From: Verrucomicrobiota bacterium
Lineage (GTDB): Bacteria; Verrucomicrobiota; Verrucomicrobiia; Opitutales; Opitutaceae
Direction: 5' to 3'
Assembly: GCA_026398135.1 (NCBI GenBank)
Contig: JAPLTN010000099.1
Location: forward strand, 1-64,000
Length of the DNA: 64,000 bases
Of the stretch, positions 9,809-18,679 are shown piece by piece. The notes under the pieces were generated by a model that saw only the letters and a program-made list of their open reading frames with translations, searched no databases and was not told where the DNA came from. The number at the start of each line of letters is the position of its first letter. Within the stretch, counting starts at the first letter, position 1. A program made the translations under genes and the position numbers.

Positions 9809-10219
9809 ATGACGCCGGCCAGCTCTCCCGCCCCATCCACCAACCCCTTGGACGCCGTTCTTGTCGTTGATGACGAGTCGCCGATTCTGGAAATGTTTGA
9901 GGGGGCATTATCTCCTTATTTTCAGGTCGTGACCGCCAGCTCGGTCAAAGAAGCCGAGACGGCTTTGCGTAAACGTGCTTTTCGCGTGGTGGTGGCGGAT
10001 CATCTGATGCCCGGAGGCAACGGGCTGAGTTTTCTGGTGCATCTTCGGGAGGAATACCCCGATACCGCTCGTGTTCTTGTCACCGGTTACATGAAGCCCG
10101 AGATGCTTTTGCGGGCGGTGAACGAGGCGGCGGTTTTCCGCTATTTGGTAAAACCAGTCGCATTGAAGGAACTGATCTCCGTGGTCCGAGACGCGGCCAA
10201 AAGCGTCGGGGCCGCTTGA
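9809..10219 (+). CDS. Single-domain response regulator
   Basis: A 136-residue CheY-like receiver domain with no output domain. Key residues are present: acidic pair D21-D22, phospho-acceptor D64 in V-V-A-D-H-L-M-P-G-G-N-G, T92 and K115. About 13 extra residues precede the domain. No histidine kinase lies nearby, so its partner is unknown; single-domain regulators usually relay phosphate or bind a target protein directly. Confidence 0.9.
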   Translation: MTPASSPAPSTNPLDAVLVVDDESPILEMFEGALSPYFQVVTASSVKEAETALRKRAFRVVVADHLMPGGNGLSFLVHLREEYPDTARVLVTGYMKPEMLLRAVNEAAVFRYLVKPVALKELISVVRDAAKSVGAA

Positions 10220-10308
10220 CAGGGCTGAGTTTGGCCGATGCCGCAATACGGGGTCGCCGGGGCTTGTTATCGTAGCGGGGCCACGAAGCTGATTTGAGCG
10301 CAGATGCG

Positions 10309-11385
10309 ATGAAGAATTGGTTTAACGCCGCTTTTTACCAACGCACCGCCGAACAGCTGAGTGGGCTGGAACCGCGGTTTGATGCGGAGCGGTTTCTCGA
10401 CCACGTGCTCCCCGGTTTGGCCGAACGAGAATTGCTCGCGCGGCTGCATCGCACCGCCGGGGCCTTCCATCTTGCCCTGCCGATTACGTTCCTCGAACAA
10501 CTCGCGGTGCTGCGGGCTCACGCGCCGCAAATCGGGCACAATTTTACCGCCATCTGGCCCTGCGCCCACGTGGCCGCACGCGGACTCGAACACCCGGATG
10601 TGGCTTTGGGCGCGCTGCACGATTTGACGGAGTTTGGTTCGGCTGAATTCGCGCTCCGGCCTTTTTTGATCCGTGATCAGGTCGGCGTTCTCGCCGTGCT
10701 TGCCGAGTGGGTGCGCTCGCCCAACGAGCATGTGCGTCGCCTCGCCAGCGAGGGATCCCGGCCACGTTTGCCCTGGGGCGAAAAACTGGGCGCTTTCGTG
10801 GCGGATCCTTCGCCCACGCTTCCTCTGCTCGACGCCCTTCGCGCCGACCCTTCGCTCTACGTGCGGAAATCGGTGGCCAATCATCTCAACGATATCACCA
10901 AGGATCACCCCGAGCTCGTCTTGGATTTCGTCGCGGGCTGGGACCGCGCTGATCCGCGTACTGCCTGGATCGTTCGCCACGCTCTGCGCACGCTGATCAA
11001 GCGCGGCCACCCTCGCGCCCTTGCCCTGTTCGGCGCGGGTGAAAAGCCGCGTTTAACGGCCGGCTTCACCGCAGCACCCGCGCGGCTGCGTCTCGGCGAG
11101 AAACTCACCCTGTCCGCCACACTGGTTTCGGAGGCGCGCCGACCGCAGGATCTGATCGTCGATTACGTGGTGCATTACGCCCGCGCCTCGGGTCGTGCCT
11201 CGGCCAAGGTTTTTAAGTGGAAAACACTCACCCTCCGCCCCGGGGAGTCGATAACGCTGACCAAGCGCCAGCTCATTCGTGATTTCAGCACCCGCCTTCA
11301 CCACCCCGGACGACACGAGTTGGAACTACAAATCAACGGGCGCATCGTGGCCCGCACTCATTTCCTGCTGCGCACGTCCGGGTAG
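10309..11385 (+). CDS. alkC: AlkC-type DNA alkylation repair glycosylase
   Basis: About 358 residues of HEAT-like helical repeats, as in the AlkC/AlkD family that excises alkylated bases such as 3-methyladenine and 3-methylcytosine. The H-V-R-R-L-A-S-E-G-S-R-P-R-L-P-W motif and the P-S-L-Y-V-R-K-S-V-A-N-H-L-N-D motif are typical of AlkC. The C-terminal ~100 residues look like the Ig-like beta domain (L-R-L-G-E-K-L-T-L-S-A-T-L) known in AlkC but not AlkD. ATG 10309 is chosen over TTG 10294. It stands alone between a response regulator and a hairpin. Confidence 0.85.
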   Translation: MKNWFNAAFYQRTAEQLSGLEPRFDAERFLDHVLPGLAERELLARLHRTAGAFHLALPITFLEQLAVLRAHAPQIGHNFTAIWPCAHVAARGLEHPDVALGALHDLTEFGSAEFALRPFLIRDQVGVLAVLAEWVRSPNEHVRRLASEGSRPRLPWGEKLGAFVADPSPTLPLLDALRADPSLYVRKSVANHLNDITKDHPELVLDFVAGWDRADPRTAWIVRHALRTLIKRGHPRALALFGAGEKPRLTAGFTAAPARLRLGEKLTLSATLVSEARRPQDLIVDYVVHYARASGRASAKVFKWKTLTLRPGESITLTKRQLIRDFSTRLHHPGRHELELQINGRIVARTHFLLRTSG

Positions 11386-11413
11386 TGGATTATCCTTACT
11401 TCCCGGGTGGAAA

Positions 11414-11436
11414 ACACCCCGGACCTTGCGGGGTGT
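11414..11436. terminator. Hairpin after the alkC gene
   Basis: Perfect 8-bp stem ACACCCCG/CGGGGTGT with a 7-nt loop, 28 bp after the alkC stop. No T tract follows, so termination is only a possibility. Confidence 0.35.
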
Positions 11437-11520
11437 ATCCGCAAAACGCCCGGGGGTGATTCCCCTTTTGCTTAAGCGTGCGTGACGGAGGCCGATGTCG
11501 AAGCCAAGCCCAACTCCGTC

Positions 11521-11736
11521 ATGAATCATGTAACCCTCCAGGAACCCACCCAGTTCCAGACCCAGAACTACCTCGGCGCAAAACACCGCTACGACCACGA
11601 ACTCAATGTCGCGGTCGGACCCAAAACCCAGACCGTGCCGCACGGTGCCAACGCCATTCAGCTATTGGAATCCGCCGCGCCGGCCAACCCGGACCCCAAG
11701 CCCGATTCGGGGTCCAATTTTAACGCCTACGCCTGA
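11521..11736 (+). CDS. Small hypothetical protein (doubtful)
   Basis: A 71-residue frame from ATG 11521 (84 residues if GTG 11482 is used), hydrophilic, rich in N, Q and P, with no recognised domain and no clear ribosome-binding site. It ends a few bases before the convergent esterase gene. It is listed because the gap of about 350 bp would otherwise be empty; it may not be a gene. Confidence 0.2.
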   Translation: MNHVTLQEPTQFQTQNYLGAKHRYDHELNVAVGPKTQTVPHGANAIQLLESAAPANPDPKPDSGSNFNAYA

Positions 11737-11743
11737 ACGGAAA

Positions 11744-12529
11744 CTACGCCTGAAGCCCGAGGTTTTCGGCGTGGAACGCAAGCGCTTCGCGGACGTGCAG
11801 ATCCCAGTAATCCCAATCGTGGGCGCCGGGAAACTCCCGGTAATGATGCGGCACTTCTTCGGCCAGCAGCCGGGCGTGGAAAGCGCGGTTGTCTTCGAGT
11901 AGAAAGTCCTCGGTGCCGCAGTCCAAAAGCAGTCGCGGCAGTTGGTCGGATGCTTGTGCCCTTCTGGCCAGCCATGCCACGTCATGCTCGGTGCCGCGCG
12001 GATCGTCGCCGAAAATGGCCCGTAACTCGCGTTGAAAATCCGCTCCGTAGCCATGCAGCGACGGATGGGTGGCGAAATCATTTTGGAGGTTGAGTGCGCT
12101 CCAGCCGACCGCGCCTGAGTGGCTGTTAGCCGAGCAAAAGCGGTCGGCGTGAGCCAGCCCTACGCGCAACGCGCCGTAGCCGCCCATGGAAAGTCCGCCG
12201 ACGGCTCGCGCTGAGCGTTCGGGACGGGCTTGAAAATGCCGCTCGATGCAGTCGGGCAGCTCCACTCCGATGTGCGCGGCGAAATCCGGTCCTGCGGGCG
12301 GCCGGGTATAAAAGCTCCGATAACCATCAGGCATTACCACGATAAGCGGCAAATCGCGCACGTAGTGTTCGATGCGGGTGCGTCGCAGCCAGATCGAGGA
12401 GTCGTCGCTCAGACCATGGAGCAGGTAAAAGGTCGCGAAGGGCGGCTTGCCTGACTCGGGCAAAATCACTTGCGCGGTGGTTTGTTTGTCGAGGATTGGA
12501 CTGAACCAGTGGAGGGTGCTTAAGGCCAT
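11744..12529 (-). CDS. Esterase of the alpha/beta-hydrolase fold (esterase D-like)
   Basis: A 261-residue cytoplasmic serine esterase similar to the putative esterase/S-formylglutathione hydrolase family. Visible motifs are Y-L-L-H-G-L-S-D-D (oxyanion loop), V-V-M-P-D-G, the nucleophile elbow G-G-L-S-M-G-G-Y-G-A-L-R, an aspartate in L-L-D-C-G-T-E-D, and the histidine in G-A-H-D-W-D-Y-W. ATG 12529 is used; the open frame to 12685 lacks family resemblance. The natural substrate is unknown, and no formaldehyde-detoxification genes lie nearby. Confidence 0.85.
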   Translation of the reverse strand: MALSTLHWFSPILDKQTTAQVILPESGKPPFATFYLLHGLSDDSSIWLRRTRIEHYVRDLPLIVVMPDGYRSFYTRPPAGPDFAAHIGVELPDCIERHFQARPERSARAVGGLSMGGYGALRVGLAHADRFCSANSHSGAVGWSALNLQNDFATHPSLHGYGADFQRELRAIFGDDPRGTEHDVAWLARRAQASDQLPRLLLDCGTEDFLLEDNRAFHARLLAEEVPHHYREFPGAHDWDYWDLHVREALAFHAENLGLQA

Positions 12530-12652
12530 GGCTTTGGTGGGGGCTTGTCTATGGTCGCTTGCAGGGCGGTGAAGCGAAGGAAATACTGATCGGCTTACTT
12601 TAGCCGTTTCTGCGGGCGGACTTAAGAAAACGAGTGCAGTCCCGATGGGTGC

Positions 12653-13444
12653 ATGGCCCGGCAACTTCAATGCGTCTTGGGACACCCCATCCTTATCATT
12701 TTCGATATAAACGTCCGCCCGATACGGACTATCGCGGAAGCAGGGGAGTTTCGCCCCGAGGAAATTTTTTTTCCACCACGGACCTCAAGGGCGTTATCCT
12801 ATCCGGAAACGACGTGTTTCCCGTATCAGCGGCCACAGCAAGGCCGCGCTTTACGGCGATCCGCACACTATCATCCGGCATCCCGATATGCCGCGCGCCG
12901 CTTTTTATCTACTCTGGGCCAAATTGAAACAGGGCCTGCCCTTCGCCGGTTATGTGAAAAACATGGCCAAGGACGGACGCTATTACAGGGTGTTTGTTTT
13001 GGCGGTCTCGGCCGGCCCGCAGCGTTATCTTTCGGTGCGTTTCAAACCCACCACCGCGCTCCGCGGGACGCATGCCTTGCGTGAAAAAATCGGTGCCATC
13101 ACCCAGTGTACTGAAGTGATCAACACGCGCATTTCCATGGCGCATTTGCAGATGGAGATGCTCCGGTTTTTTCAAAAGGAAGCCGCCGCACGTCAAACCC
13201 CGCCCTGGCCCGGCTCCGGGAAATCATCGCCCCGCTAACAGCCTGTCGCGATAAATCATAATCACCATCGAGATGACGCAGGTTTTTGGAAACACCGAGA
13301 CGGCGCGCATTCCCAATGGAGAAAAGCTGGCTGCGATGTTCTCTCTTTTTCGGAAAAAAAATGGCCTTAACCCGCGCGCAAATGGAGGAGCTTTCCAACG
13401 TGATTCAAGGCATCACGGAAATCACCGGCGGATCGGCGGAGTAA
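12653..13444 (+). pseudogene. Broken PAS-domain (chemoreceptor/Aer-like) gene
   Basis: One PAS protein is readable only by joining three frames. Part 1 ends E-F-R-P-E-E-I-F-F at a run of eight T (12767-12774). Part 2 gives F-S-T-T-D-L-K-G-V-I-L-S-G-N-D-V-F up to about 12818. Part 3, from about 12822, gives R-I-S-G-H-S-K-A-A-L-Y-G-D-P-H-T-I-I-R-H-P-D-M-P and continues through F-Y-L-L-W-A-K-L-K to 13238. This is the N-terminal PAS of Aer-type energy-taxis receptors and related MCPs. Further protein-like pieces in other frames reach 13444, so more lesions are likely. No signalling domain is recognisable. Either decayed or indel-rich sequence. Confidence 0.6.
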
Positions 13445-13456
13445 ACCGCGACTCGG

Positions 13457-14143
13457 TCAATCGCGTCGCGGCAGGTGCGATACGCTTCCACGTTGGCGGG
13501 CGATGGTGGCGGGGGGCAGATAGCCGGTGAAAGAGGTGCCCGGGGCGACCAAGGCTCGTTTGCCGAGCACGCTGCCGGGATTGAGCACGGCGTTGCAGCC
13601 GACTTCGGCGGCGTCGCCCATAATCGCGCCGAATTTCCTCAGCCCTGTCTCGTAGGTTTGTTCGGGGGTGCGCACCGTGACCGGCTTTTGGTCGAGGCGC
13701 AGGTTGGAGCAAATCGCGCCTGCGCCGAGGTGCGCTTTGTTACCCAGCACCGAGTCGCCGACGTAGGAAAAATGCGGCACCTGCACGCCATCGAGCAGCA
13801 GGCAGTTTTTGAATTCGCAGGCGTTGCCGATCACGCAGCCCGCGCCTATGATCACGTTGCCCCGAATAAAAGCGCCCGGCCTTAGTTCCGTGCCCGGGCC
13901 GATCCAGGCCGGGCCGAGGATGGTACAGGTGACCGGCAGTTTTACGTCGGGCGCGATAAACACATCGCCCTCGATCCGCACCGCCGGGGAAGGCGACACG
14001 GCGCGCACCCAGTCCTCTTGCGAGTGGCGGGCTAGCGCAGGCGCGATGGCCTTGATCCACGCCCAGGGTTCGGCTGCCGGGACGAAGTCGGACGCGAAAC
14101 GTGCCAGCGAGGGCGGAAGAGTGAAGAAATCAGCGGCTTTCAT
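13457..14143 (-). CDS. Left-handed beta-helix nucleotidyl/acyltransferase-like protein (GlmU C-terminus-like)
   Basis: About 228 residues. An N-terminal helical part is followed by hexapeptide repeats of the left-handed beta-helix type (I-L-G-P-A-W-I-G-P-G-T-E-L; I-I-G-A-G-C-V-I-G-N-A-C-E-F-K-N), as in the C-terminal half of GlmU and sugar-nucleotide acyltransferases. The K-N-C and S-Y-V-G-D-S motifs resemble the acetyl-transfer half of GlmU, but the uridylyl-transfer domain is absent. A role in amino-sugar nucleotide metabolism is inferred. Another beta-helix gene lies 72 bp upstream on the same strand, so the two are probably co-transcribed. Confidence 0.75.
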   Translation of the reverse strand: MKAADFFTLPPSLARFASDFVPAAEPWAWIKAIAPALARHSQEDWVRAVSPSPAVRIEGDVFIAPDVKLPVTCTILGPAWIGPGTELRPGAFIRGNVIIGAGCVIGNACEFKNCLLLDGVQVPHFSYVGDSVLGNKAHLGAGAICSNLRLDQKPVTVRTPEQTYETGLRKFGAIMGDAAEVGCNAVLNPGSVLGKRALVAPGTSFTGYLPPATIARQRGSVSHLPRRD

Positions 14144-14215
14144 GCGGAGCGAGGTGCGCATCCAGGGTGAAGCGCGGGCCGACCGCAAGCCGCCCGGGGC
14201 GAAGTGGGGCGTATT

Positions 14216-14755
14216 CTACACTTTGTCAGCCGATTGAAGGGCGGCGTGGGCGCGGGCGACTTCCACATATTTCTCCGCCAGGCGCCGGCCTGCGCCGCGT
14301 TCGGCGTCGGTCAAGGGACGCGTTACCTTGGCGGGTCGGCCCATGACCATGGACCCCGGCGGACAGGTAAAGCCCATGGTAACCAGAGAGCCTGCGCCCA
14401 CGATGCTGTCGGCACCGATCACCGCGCGGTCCAGGATAATGGCTCCCATGCCGATCAAACAGCCGTCCTCGACGGTGCAGGCGTGCAGCGTCGCGGCGTG
14501 TCCGACCGTCACATAATCGCCCACGACCACGCCTTGGTCGTCGGACAGGTGCACGATGGCGTTGTCCTGGAGATTGCTGCCCGCGCCGATCACGATGGGG
14601 GCGATGTCGCCGCGCAGGACCGCCCCGTAAAAGACGCTTGATTCCGGTCCCAGGCGCACGTCGCCGCACACGGTGGCGTTGGCCGCGATGAACACGGCCG
14701 GAGCCGTTTCCGGCGTTTTGGCTAGATGTTGGTGGAGTCGTTCAGACAATGTCAT
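14216..14755 (-). CDS. Gamma-class carbonic anhydrase family protein
   Basis: A 179-residue hexapeptide-repeat trimer protein of the gamma-carbonic anhydrase/YrdA/PaaY type. The three-histidine metal site is visible: N-A-I-V-H-L and V-G-H-A-A-T-L-H. The stretch S-V-F-Y-G-A-V-L-R-G-D and G-S-N-L-Q-D-N are family signatures. Carbonic anhydrase activity is not assured, because many relatives have no measured activity. ATG 14755 is chosen. Its start lies 58 bp from the divergent nucleoside transporter gene, so the two share a promoter region. Confidence 0.88.
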   Translation of the reverse strand: MTLSERLHQHLAKTPETAPAVFIAANATVCGDVRLGPESSVFYGAVLRGDIAPIVIGAGSNLQDNAIVHLSDDQGVVVGDYVTVGHAATLHACTVEDGCLIGMGAIILDRAVIGADSIVGAGSLVTMGFTCPPGSMVMGRPAKVTRPLTDAERGAGRRLAEKYVEVARAHAALQSADKV

Positions 14756-14813
14756 GGGCACAGCCTCGCGCGGCACGGAGCCTGCGACAAGTCTGCCAAC
14801 TCCGCATTTTCTC

Positions 14814-16157
14814 ATGGATTTTACGCACGTTCTACGCGGCCTGCTCGGACTGGCCGCCCTCTTGGGCATAGCAGTGCTTTTTAGCACCAATCGCAGGGCT
14901 ATTCCCTGGCGCGTGGTCTTCGCCGGGCTGGCGCTCCAGCTCGTGCTCGCGCTGCTCATTTTGAAGGTGGATTTCGTGCGCGGGCTTTTTGACGGGGTGG
15001 GGGCCTTTTTCGTGAAATTGCTCTCCTTCACCGCCGAGGGCAGCGCCTTGGTTTTCGGCTGGCTCTTCCAGATCCCCTACGGCGGGCAGGGTCTGGTGGT
15101 CGCGGCCACCGACGGGCGCACGTTTAATACGTTTGCCCCGGTTTTCGCCATTTCGGTGCTGCCCAGCATCGTGTTTTTCGCCGCGTTGACCTCGTTGCTC
15201 TACCGTCTGGGCTTGCTCCAGCTGGTGGTAAAAAGCTTCGCCTGGATCATGTCGAAAACGCTGCGTCTGTCCGGCCCGGAGACCTTGAGCGCCTCGGCCA
15301 ACATCTTCGTCGGCCAGACCGAGGCACCGCTTTTGATCCGGCCGTTTTTGGATAAAATGACCCGTTCCGAACTGCTGGCCGTGATGGTCGGCGGCATGGC
15401 CACCATCGCCGGCGGCGTCATGGCGGTTTACATCACCCTGCTCGGCGGTTCCGACCCCGCCGAACAAGTGCGCTGGGCCACCCATTTGCTGACGGCTTCG
15501 GTGTTGTCGGCTCCGGCGGCCTTGATCACCGCGAAAATCCTTCTCCCGCAAACCGAGCCGGTGGACGAATCGCTCATCCTGAGCGCGGAGCGACCCGGCG
15601 CCAACGTGATCGACGCCATCTGTCTGGGCACCACCGACGGACTGAAACTCCTGGTGAATGTCGCCGGCATGCTCATCGTTTTTACCGCGCTGGTGGCGAT
15701 GGGAAACTGGATACTCTCCGCCGGACCCGGCGAGTGGTTCGGACTCAATGCCACCGTCAACCAGCTCACCGGCGGTCAGTTCAAGGTGTTCTCCCTGCAA
15801 TTTCTCTTCGGCATGGTCGGCGCTCCCTTCGCGTGGTTGATCGGCATCGACGGCGATCTTTTGTTGGTCGGCGGGCGTCTGCTGGGCGAGAAGGTGGTGC
15901 TAAACGAGTTCGTCGCCTACTTCACCATGTCCAACATGCAGACCACGGGTGAGCTGGTGGACGATCGCTCGCGCATCATCCTTACCTACGCGCTGTGCGG
16001 GTTTTCCAATATCGTTTCCATCGGCATTCAAGTGGGCGGTCTGGGTGCCATGGCTCCCAATCGTCGCGCCGATCTGGCCCGTCTGGGTTGGCGTGCCTTG
16101 CTGGGCGGCAACATCGCCTGCTTTTTCACCGCCTGCATCGCGGGGATGCTTTTTTGA
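14814..16157 (+). CDS. Concentrative nucleoside transporter (NupC/CNT family)
   Basis: A 447-residue inner-membrane protein importing nucleosides with an ion gradient. Many hydrophobic segments are visible. CNT signatures include G-Q-T-E-A-P-L-L-I-R-P (nucleoside site), M-A-T-I-A-G-G-V-M-A-V-Y, and the late F-V-A-Y-F-T-M-S-N-M and Y-A-L-C-G-F-S-N segments. ATG 14814 is chosen because the upstream open frame overlaps the divergent gene's coding region. Ion specificity cannot be told from the sequence. Confidence 0.92.
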   Translation: MDFTHVLRGLLGLAALLGIAVLFSTNRRAIPWRVVFAGLALQLVLALLILKVDFVRGLFDGVGAFFVKLLSFTAEGSALVFGWLFQIPYGGQGLVVAATDGRTFNTFAPVFAISVLPSIVFFAALTSLLYRLGLLQLVVKSFAWIMSKTLRLSGPETLSASANIFVGQTEAPLLIRPFLDKMTRSELLAVMVGGMATIAGGVMAVYITLLGGSDPAEQVRWATHLLTASVLSAPAALITAKILLPQTEPVDESLILSAERPGANVIDAICLGTTDGLKLLVNVAGMLIVFTALVAMGNWILSAGPGEWFGLNATVNQLTGGQFKVFSLQFLFGMVGAPFAWLIGIDGDLLLVGGRLLGEKVVLNEFVAYFTMSNMQTTGELVDDRSRIILTYALCGFSNIVSIGIQVGGLGAMAPNRRADLARLGWRALLGGNIACFFTACIAGMLF

Positions 16158-16175
16158 CCGGCGATCGTTCGTGGC

Positions 16176-16463
16176 TTAGTCCTGAAAGCGGAAAACGAAC
16201 TCCTCCGGCTTGGCGTAGCCCAGGCGGCGGCGGATGACCATTTCAACGTAGGCGGGGTCGGTGCGGAGGCGTTCCAACACGATTTCCTGCTCGGCCAGGC
16301 GCACCTCGATCTCCGCCAGGCGCTGACGCGTCTGTGCCTCGATTTGCAGCATCCGCGTGTATTCGGCCCGGGTGCGGGAGAGCACGACCACCAAGCCGCC
16401 GATCACGCCGAGCGAGAGCACGGCGAGCAGGAGGAGGAGGAAGCGATGCAGCCAGGCGGGCAT
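16176..16463 (-). CDS. DivIC/FtsB-like septum formation initiator protein
   Basis: A 95-residue bitopic membrane protein: a short cytoplasmic start, one transmembrane helix (about 7-28), then a coiled coil (about 30-65) and a small C-terminal segment with R-R-R-L-G-Y-A-K-P-E-E-F-V-F. This layout and ending are typical of FtsB/DivIC, which link FtsL and FtsQ in the divisome. In Proteobacteria the gene often follows eno; here eno is about 8 kb away. It is convergent with the nucleoside transporter and divergent from the gspA-like gene. Confidence 0.85.
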   Translation of the reverse strand: MPAWLHRFLLLLLAVLSLGVIGGLVVVLSRTRAEYTRMLQIEAQTRQRLAEIEVRLAEQEIVLERLRTDPAYVEMVIRRRLGYAKPEEFVFRFQD

Positions 16464-16584
16464 GGTGGTGTGGATAATGCAGGGTGTGACGAATCCGCCG
16501 CCGCCTGTAAATGTCCGCCCGGAAAAATCTGCGCGAGTGATTTGGCGTGCCATGGCTGCCTTCCGCCCGCTAGTTGTGCCCCCG

Positions 16585-17403
16585 ATGTATCAGAGCTATT
16601 ACGGTCTTTCCGAACTACCTTTCCACATCACCCCCGACCCTAAGTTTCTTTATTTAAGCCCCACCCATCAAGAGGCGCTTCAGCACCTCAAATACGGGGT
16701 TTTTGAGAAAAAGGGATTTATCGTGATCGTGGGCGAGGTCGGCTGCGGCAAGACCACCCTGTGCCGCCAGTTCCTGAACGATCTGGAGTCTGACGGGCGT
16801 TTTGATACTGCGTTGATTCTTAACCCAAGCATCAACGAAACCCAGATGCTCCGGGCGATTTTGACCGAACTCGGCCAGACGCCGGCTCACGTTGAGCAGC
16901 CCGATCTGCTCGGCCAGCTTAACCGCTTGTTACTCGACCGCATCGCCGCCGGGCGGGACATCCTGCTCATAATCGACGAGGCGCAAAATCTCTCCTACGA
17001 GGTGCTGGAGCAGGTTCGCCTGCTCTCCAATCTGGAGACCGATAAACACAAGTTGTTGCAGATCGTTTTGATGGGGCAACCCGAACTCAAGGATCTGCTG
17101 CGTCAGCCCCAGCTTCGTCAGCTACGCCAGCGCGTGCTTGTGCATTATGATCTGCGCCCGCTCACGCGCACCGATCTCGATCACTATGTGCACCACCGCT
17201 TGACCCGGGCCGGGAGCCAGGGGCGGCCCTACTTTACGCGTTGGGCCTTGCACTCCATTCATCGCTTCAGCGCGGGCATACCGCGCGTCGTAAACAATCT
17301 TTGCGACAAGGCCCTGCTGGCGGCCTTTATCCGCGAATCCGACGAGGTCACTTGGTGGGATGTGCGCCGTGCGATCAAGGATCTTAAAAGTCTCACCGAG
17401 TAA
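16585..17403 (+). CDS. ExeA/GspA-like AAA ATPase
   Basis: A 272-residue AAA ATPase starting M-Y-Q-S-Y-Y-G-L-S-E-L-P-F, the hallmark N-terminus of ExeA/GspA. Walker A is G-E-V-G-C-G-K-T-T (50-58), Walker B is L-L-I-I-D-E-A-Q-N-L with D131/E132, and a sensor region follows (I-V-L-M-G-Q-P-E-L). In type II secretion GspA works with GspB to assemble the secretin. Unlike full-length GspA it lacks a transmembrane and peptidoglycan-binding C-terminus. The next gene looks like its GspB partner, 51 bp downstream. Confidence 0.88.
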   Translation: MYQSYYGLSELPFHITPDPKFLYLSPTHQEALQHLKYGVFEKKGFIVIVGEVGCGKTTLCRQFLNDLESDGRFDTALILNPSINETQMLRAILTELGQTPAHVEQPDLLGQLNRLLLDRIAAGRDILLIIDEAQNLSYEVLEQVRLLSNLETDKHKLLQIVLMGQPELKDLLRQPQLRQLRQRVLVHYDLRPLTRTDLDHYVHHRLTRAGSQGRPYFTRWALHSIHRFSAGIPRVVNNLCDKALLAAFIRESDEVTWWDVRRAIKDLKSLTE

Positions 17404-17454
17404 CCTTTAAAGCGTTTCCCTTCCTGTTGTTTTACGACCTGACACCCCCGCGCC

Positions 17455-18183
17455 ATGAGCCTGATCAATGAAGCCCTGAAAAAAGCCCAGCGTCAGCGCA
17501 GCCTGGACAATGCTCCGCTCTCCTCCGCGCCCAGCGGAGTGGCCGCCGCCGCCGTCACCACTCATGTGCGCGCGGCGAGTCATCGGCGTTCCTCCGCGCC
17601 CGTCTATTTCGGGCTCGGTTTGCTGGGGTTGGGGGTGGTGAGCACGGTGGTGGTCATGCGTTATGGGGTTGCGCCCGAATCGCCCGCTCCGGTCACGATA
17701 GTGCCGACATCGGTCGCTTCTACGCCGCCTGTCGCAGTGGCGCCAGTCGCGCCGACCACTGCGGAAACCGTCGGATCCAAGTCGGCGGAAGTCGTGACCG
17801 TAACGATGCCCTTGGCTGCTCCGGCACCCAAGGCTCCTGAGCCAGTGGCGACCCCAACGGTCGTTTCGCCGCCTGACGCCGCGAGCGTAGTAGCGGAAAA
17901 AACGCCGGTTTCGCCGCCGTCCGTGGTAGCCGCGCCGCCAAAGCCCAAGCCGACAGGGCCTACCGATGCGGAGCGGGAGGCGCGCGCCCAGGCATTTATC
18001 AGCACCGTGCGACTTACGGGCGTGCGCGGACTCGGTGCGCAGGCGCGCGTCCTGATGAATGAAAAGGTGTATCGTTTGGACGATATCGTCGAACCGGGTA
18101 TTCCCCTGCGTTTGAGCGCGGTTCGTGCCGGCCTGCTGGTGTTTACCGATGGCAAGGGCCGGACCTACGAGAAGACGTATTGA
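17455..18183 (+). CDS. GspB-like periplasmic/inner-membrane protein
   Basis: A 242-residue protein beginning M-S-L-I-N-E-A-L-K-K-A-Q-R-Q-R, the conserved cytoplasmic start of GspB-type proteins. A single membrane helix follows (about 50-70), then a long proline/valine/alanine-rich periplasmic linker (about 75-175). A compact C-terminal domain (about 180-242; G-A-Q-A-R-V-L-M-N-E-K-V-Y-R-L-D-D) resembles the GspB/secretin-pilotin-like fold. Together with the preceding ATPase it probably serves secretin or pilus assembly. No other type II secretion genes except one pseudopilin are in the window. Confidence 0.78.
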   Translation: MSLINEALKKAQRQRSLDNAPLSSAPSGVAAAAVTTHVRAASHRRSSAPVYFGLGLLGLGVVSTVVVMRYGVAPESPAPVTIVPTSVASTPPVAVAPVAPTTAETVGSKSAEVVTVTMPLAAPAPKAPEPVATPTVVSPPDAASVVAEKTPVSPPSVVAAPPKPKPTGPTDAEREARAQAFISTVRLTGVRGLGAQARVLMNEKVYRLDDIVEPGIPLRLSAVRAGLLVFTDGKGRTYEKTY

Positions 18184-18537
18184 CGGAAAACGGCTGCTTG
18201 AGCGAATCGCCTCAAGGGAAAGGACGCATTCGATTTAATTCCAATGCACTTTCAAGTTGATCGGAATTGGCCGGAAAAGAAGCATTTTCTTTCCCTTTCT
18301 CCGCGCCTTTGCGCCTCTGCGTTATAGTCTGAATGTTTGGGGCTATCGGTATCAGGCGCCTGCAGACGCGCGGAGGAGGCAACGATTTTACCCCAGGATT
18401 TCTTGTGATTTTCGTGGCAATCCGTGTCCGACGTTTTGCGCTTTCGTGAATACCCGCTGGAGCGATCCGTATTTCGCAAGATTTGTTCTTGCCGAACGCG
18501 GTTTGGGTTGTCCTTACTCCGCGTCCCAAATTTTAGC
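18184..18537. other. Intergenic region with dispersed-repeat-like text
   Basis: No gene is visible. Around 18295-18328 there is a CT-rich phrase (CTCCGCGCCTTTGCGCC, CTCTGCG) and at about 18405-18430 a phrase with GATTTTCGTGGCAATCCG. Both resemble degenerate interspersed repeats seen between genes of many GC-rich bacteria; this is from memory and could not be searched. The region also contains the promoter area of the following tRNA gene. Confidence 0.35.
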
Positions 18538-18614
18538 GGACCCTTAGCTCAGTTGGTTAGAGCGTTTCCTTGACATGGAAGAGGTCACTGGTTCGAGTCC
18601 AGTAGGGTCCACCA
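18538..18614 (+). tRNA. tRNA-Val (anticodon GAC)
   Basis: A complete 77-nt cloverleaf with encoded CCA. The acceptor GGACCCT pairs with AGGGTCC, box A is TTAGCTCAGTTGG, box B is GGTTCGAGTCC, and the anticodon loop TTGACAT reads GAC, decoding GUC/GUU. Confidence 0.97.
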
Positions 18615-18679
18615 TTTGGCGCTTAGCGCTTGGCTGATTTGGAGTTGCGTAAGTTACGCGACCGAAAAACACGGTTATT

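Noticed and set aside
12760-12830. Programmed frameshift in the PAS gene
   Set aside because: A second break without a slippery sequence follows within 50 bp, and more frame changes occur downstream; decay or sequencing error explains it better.
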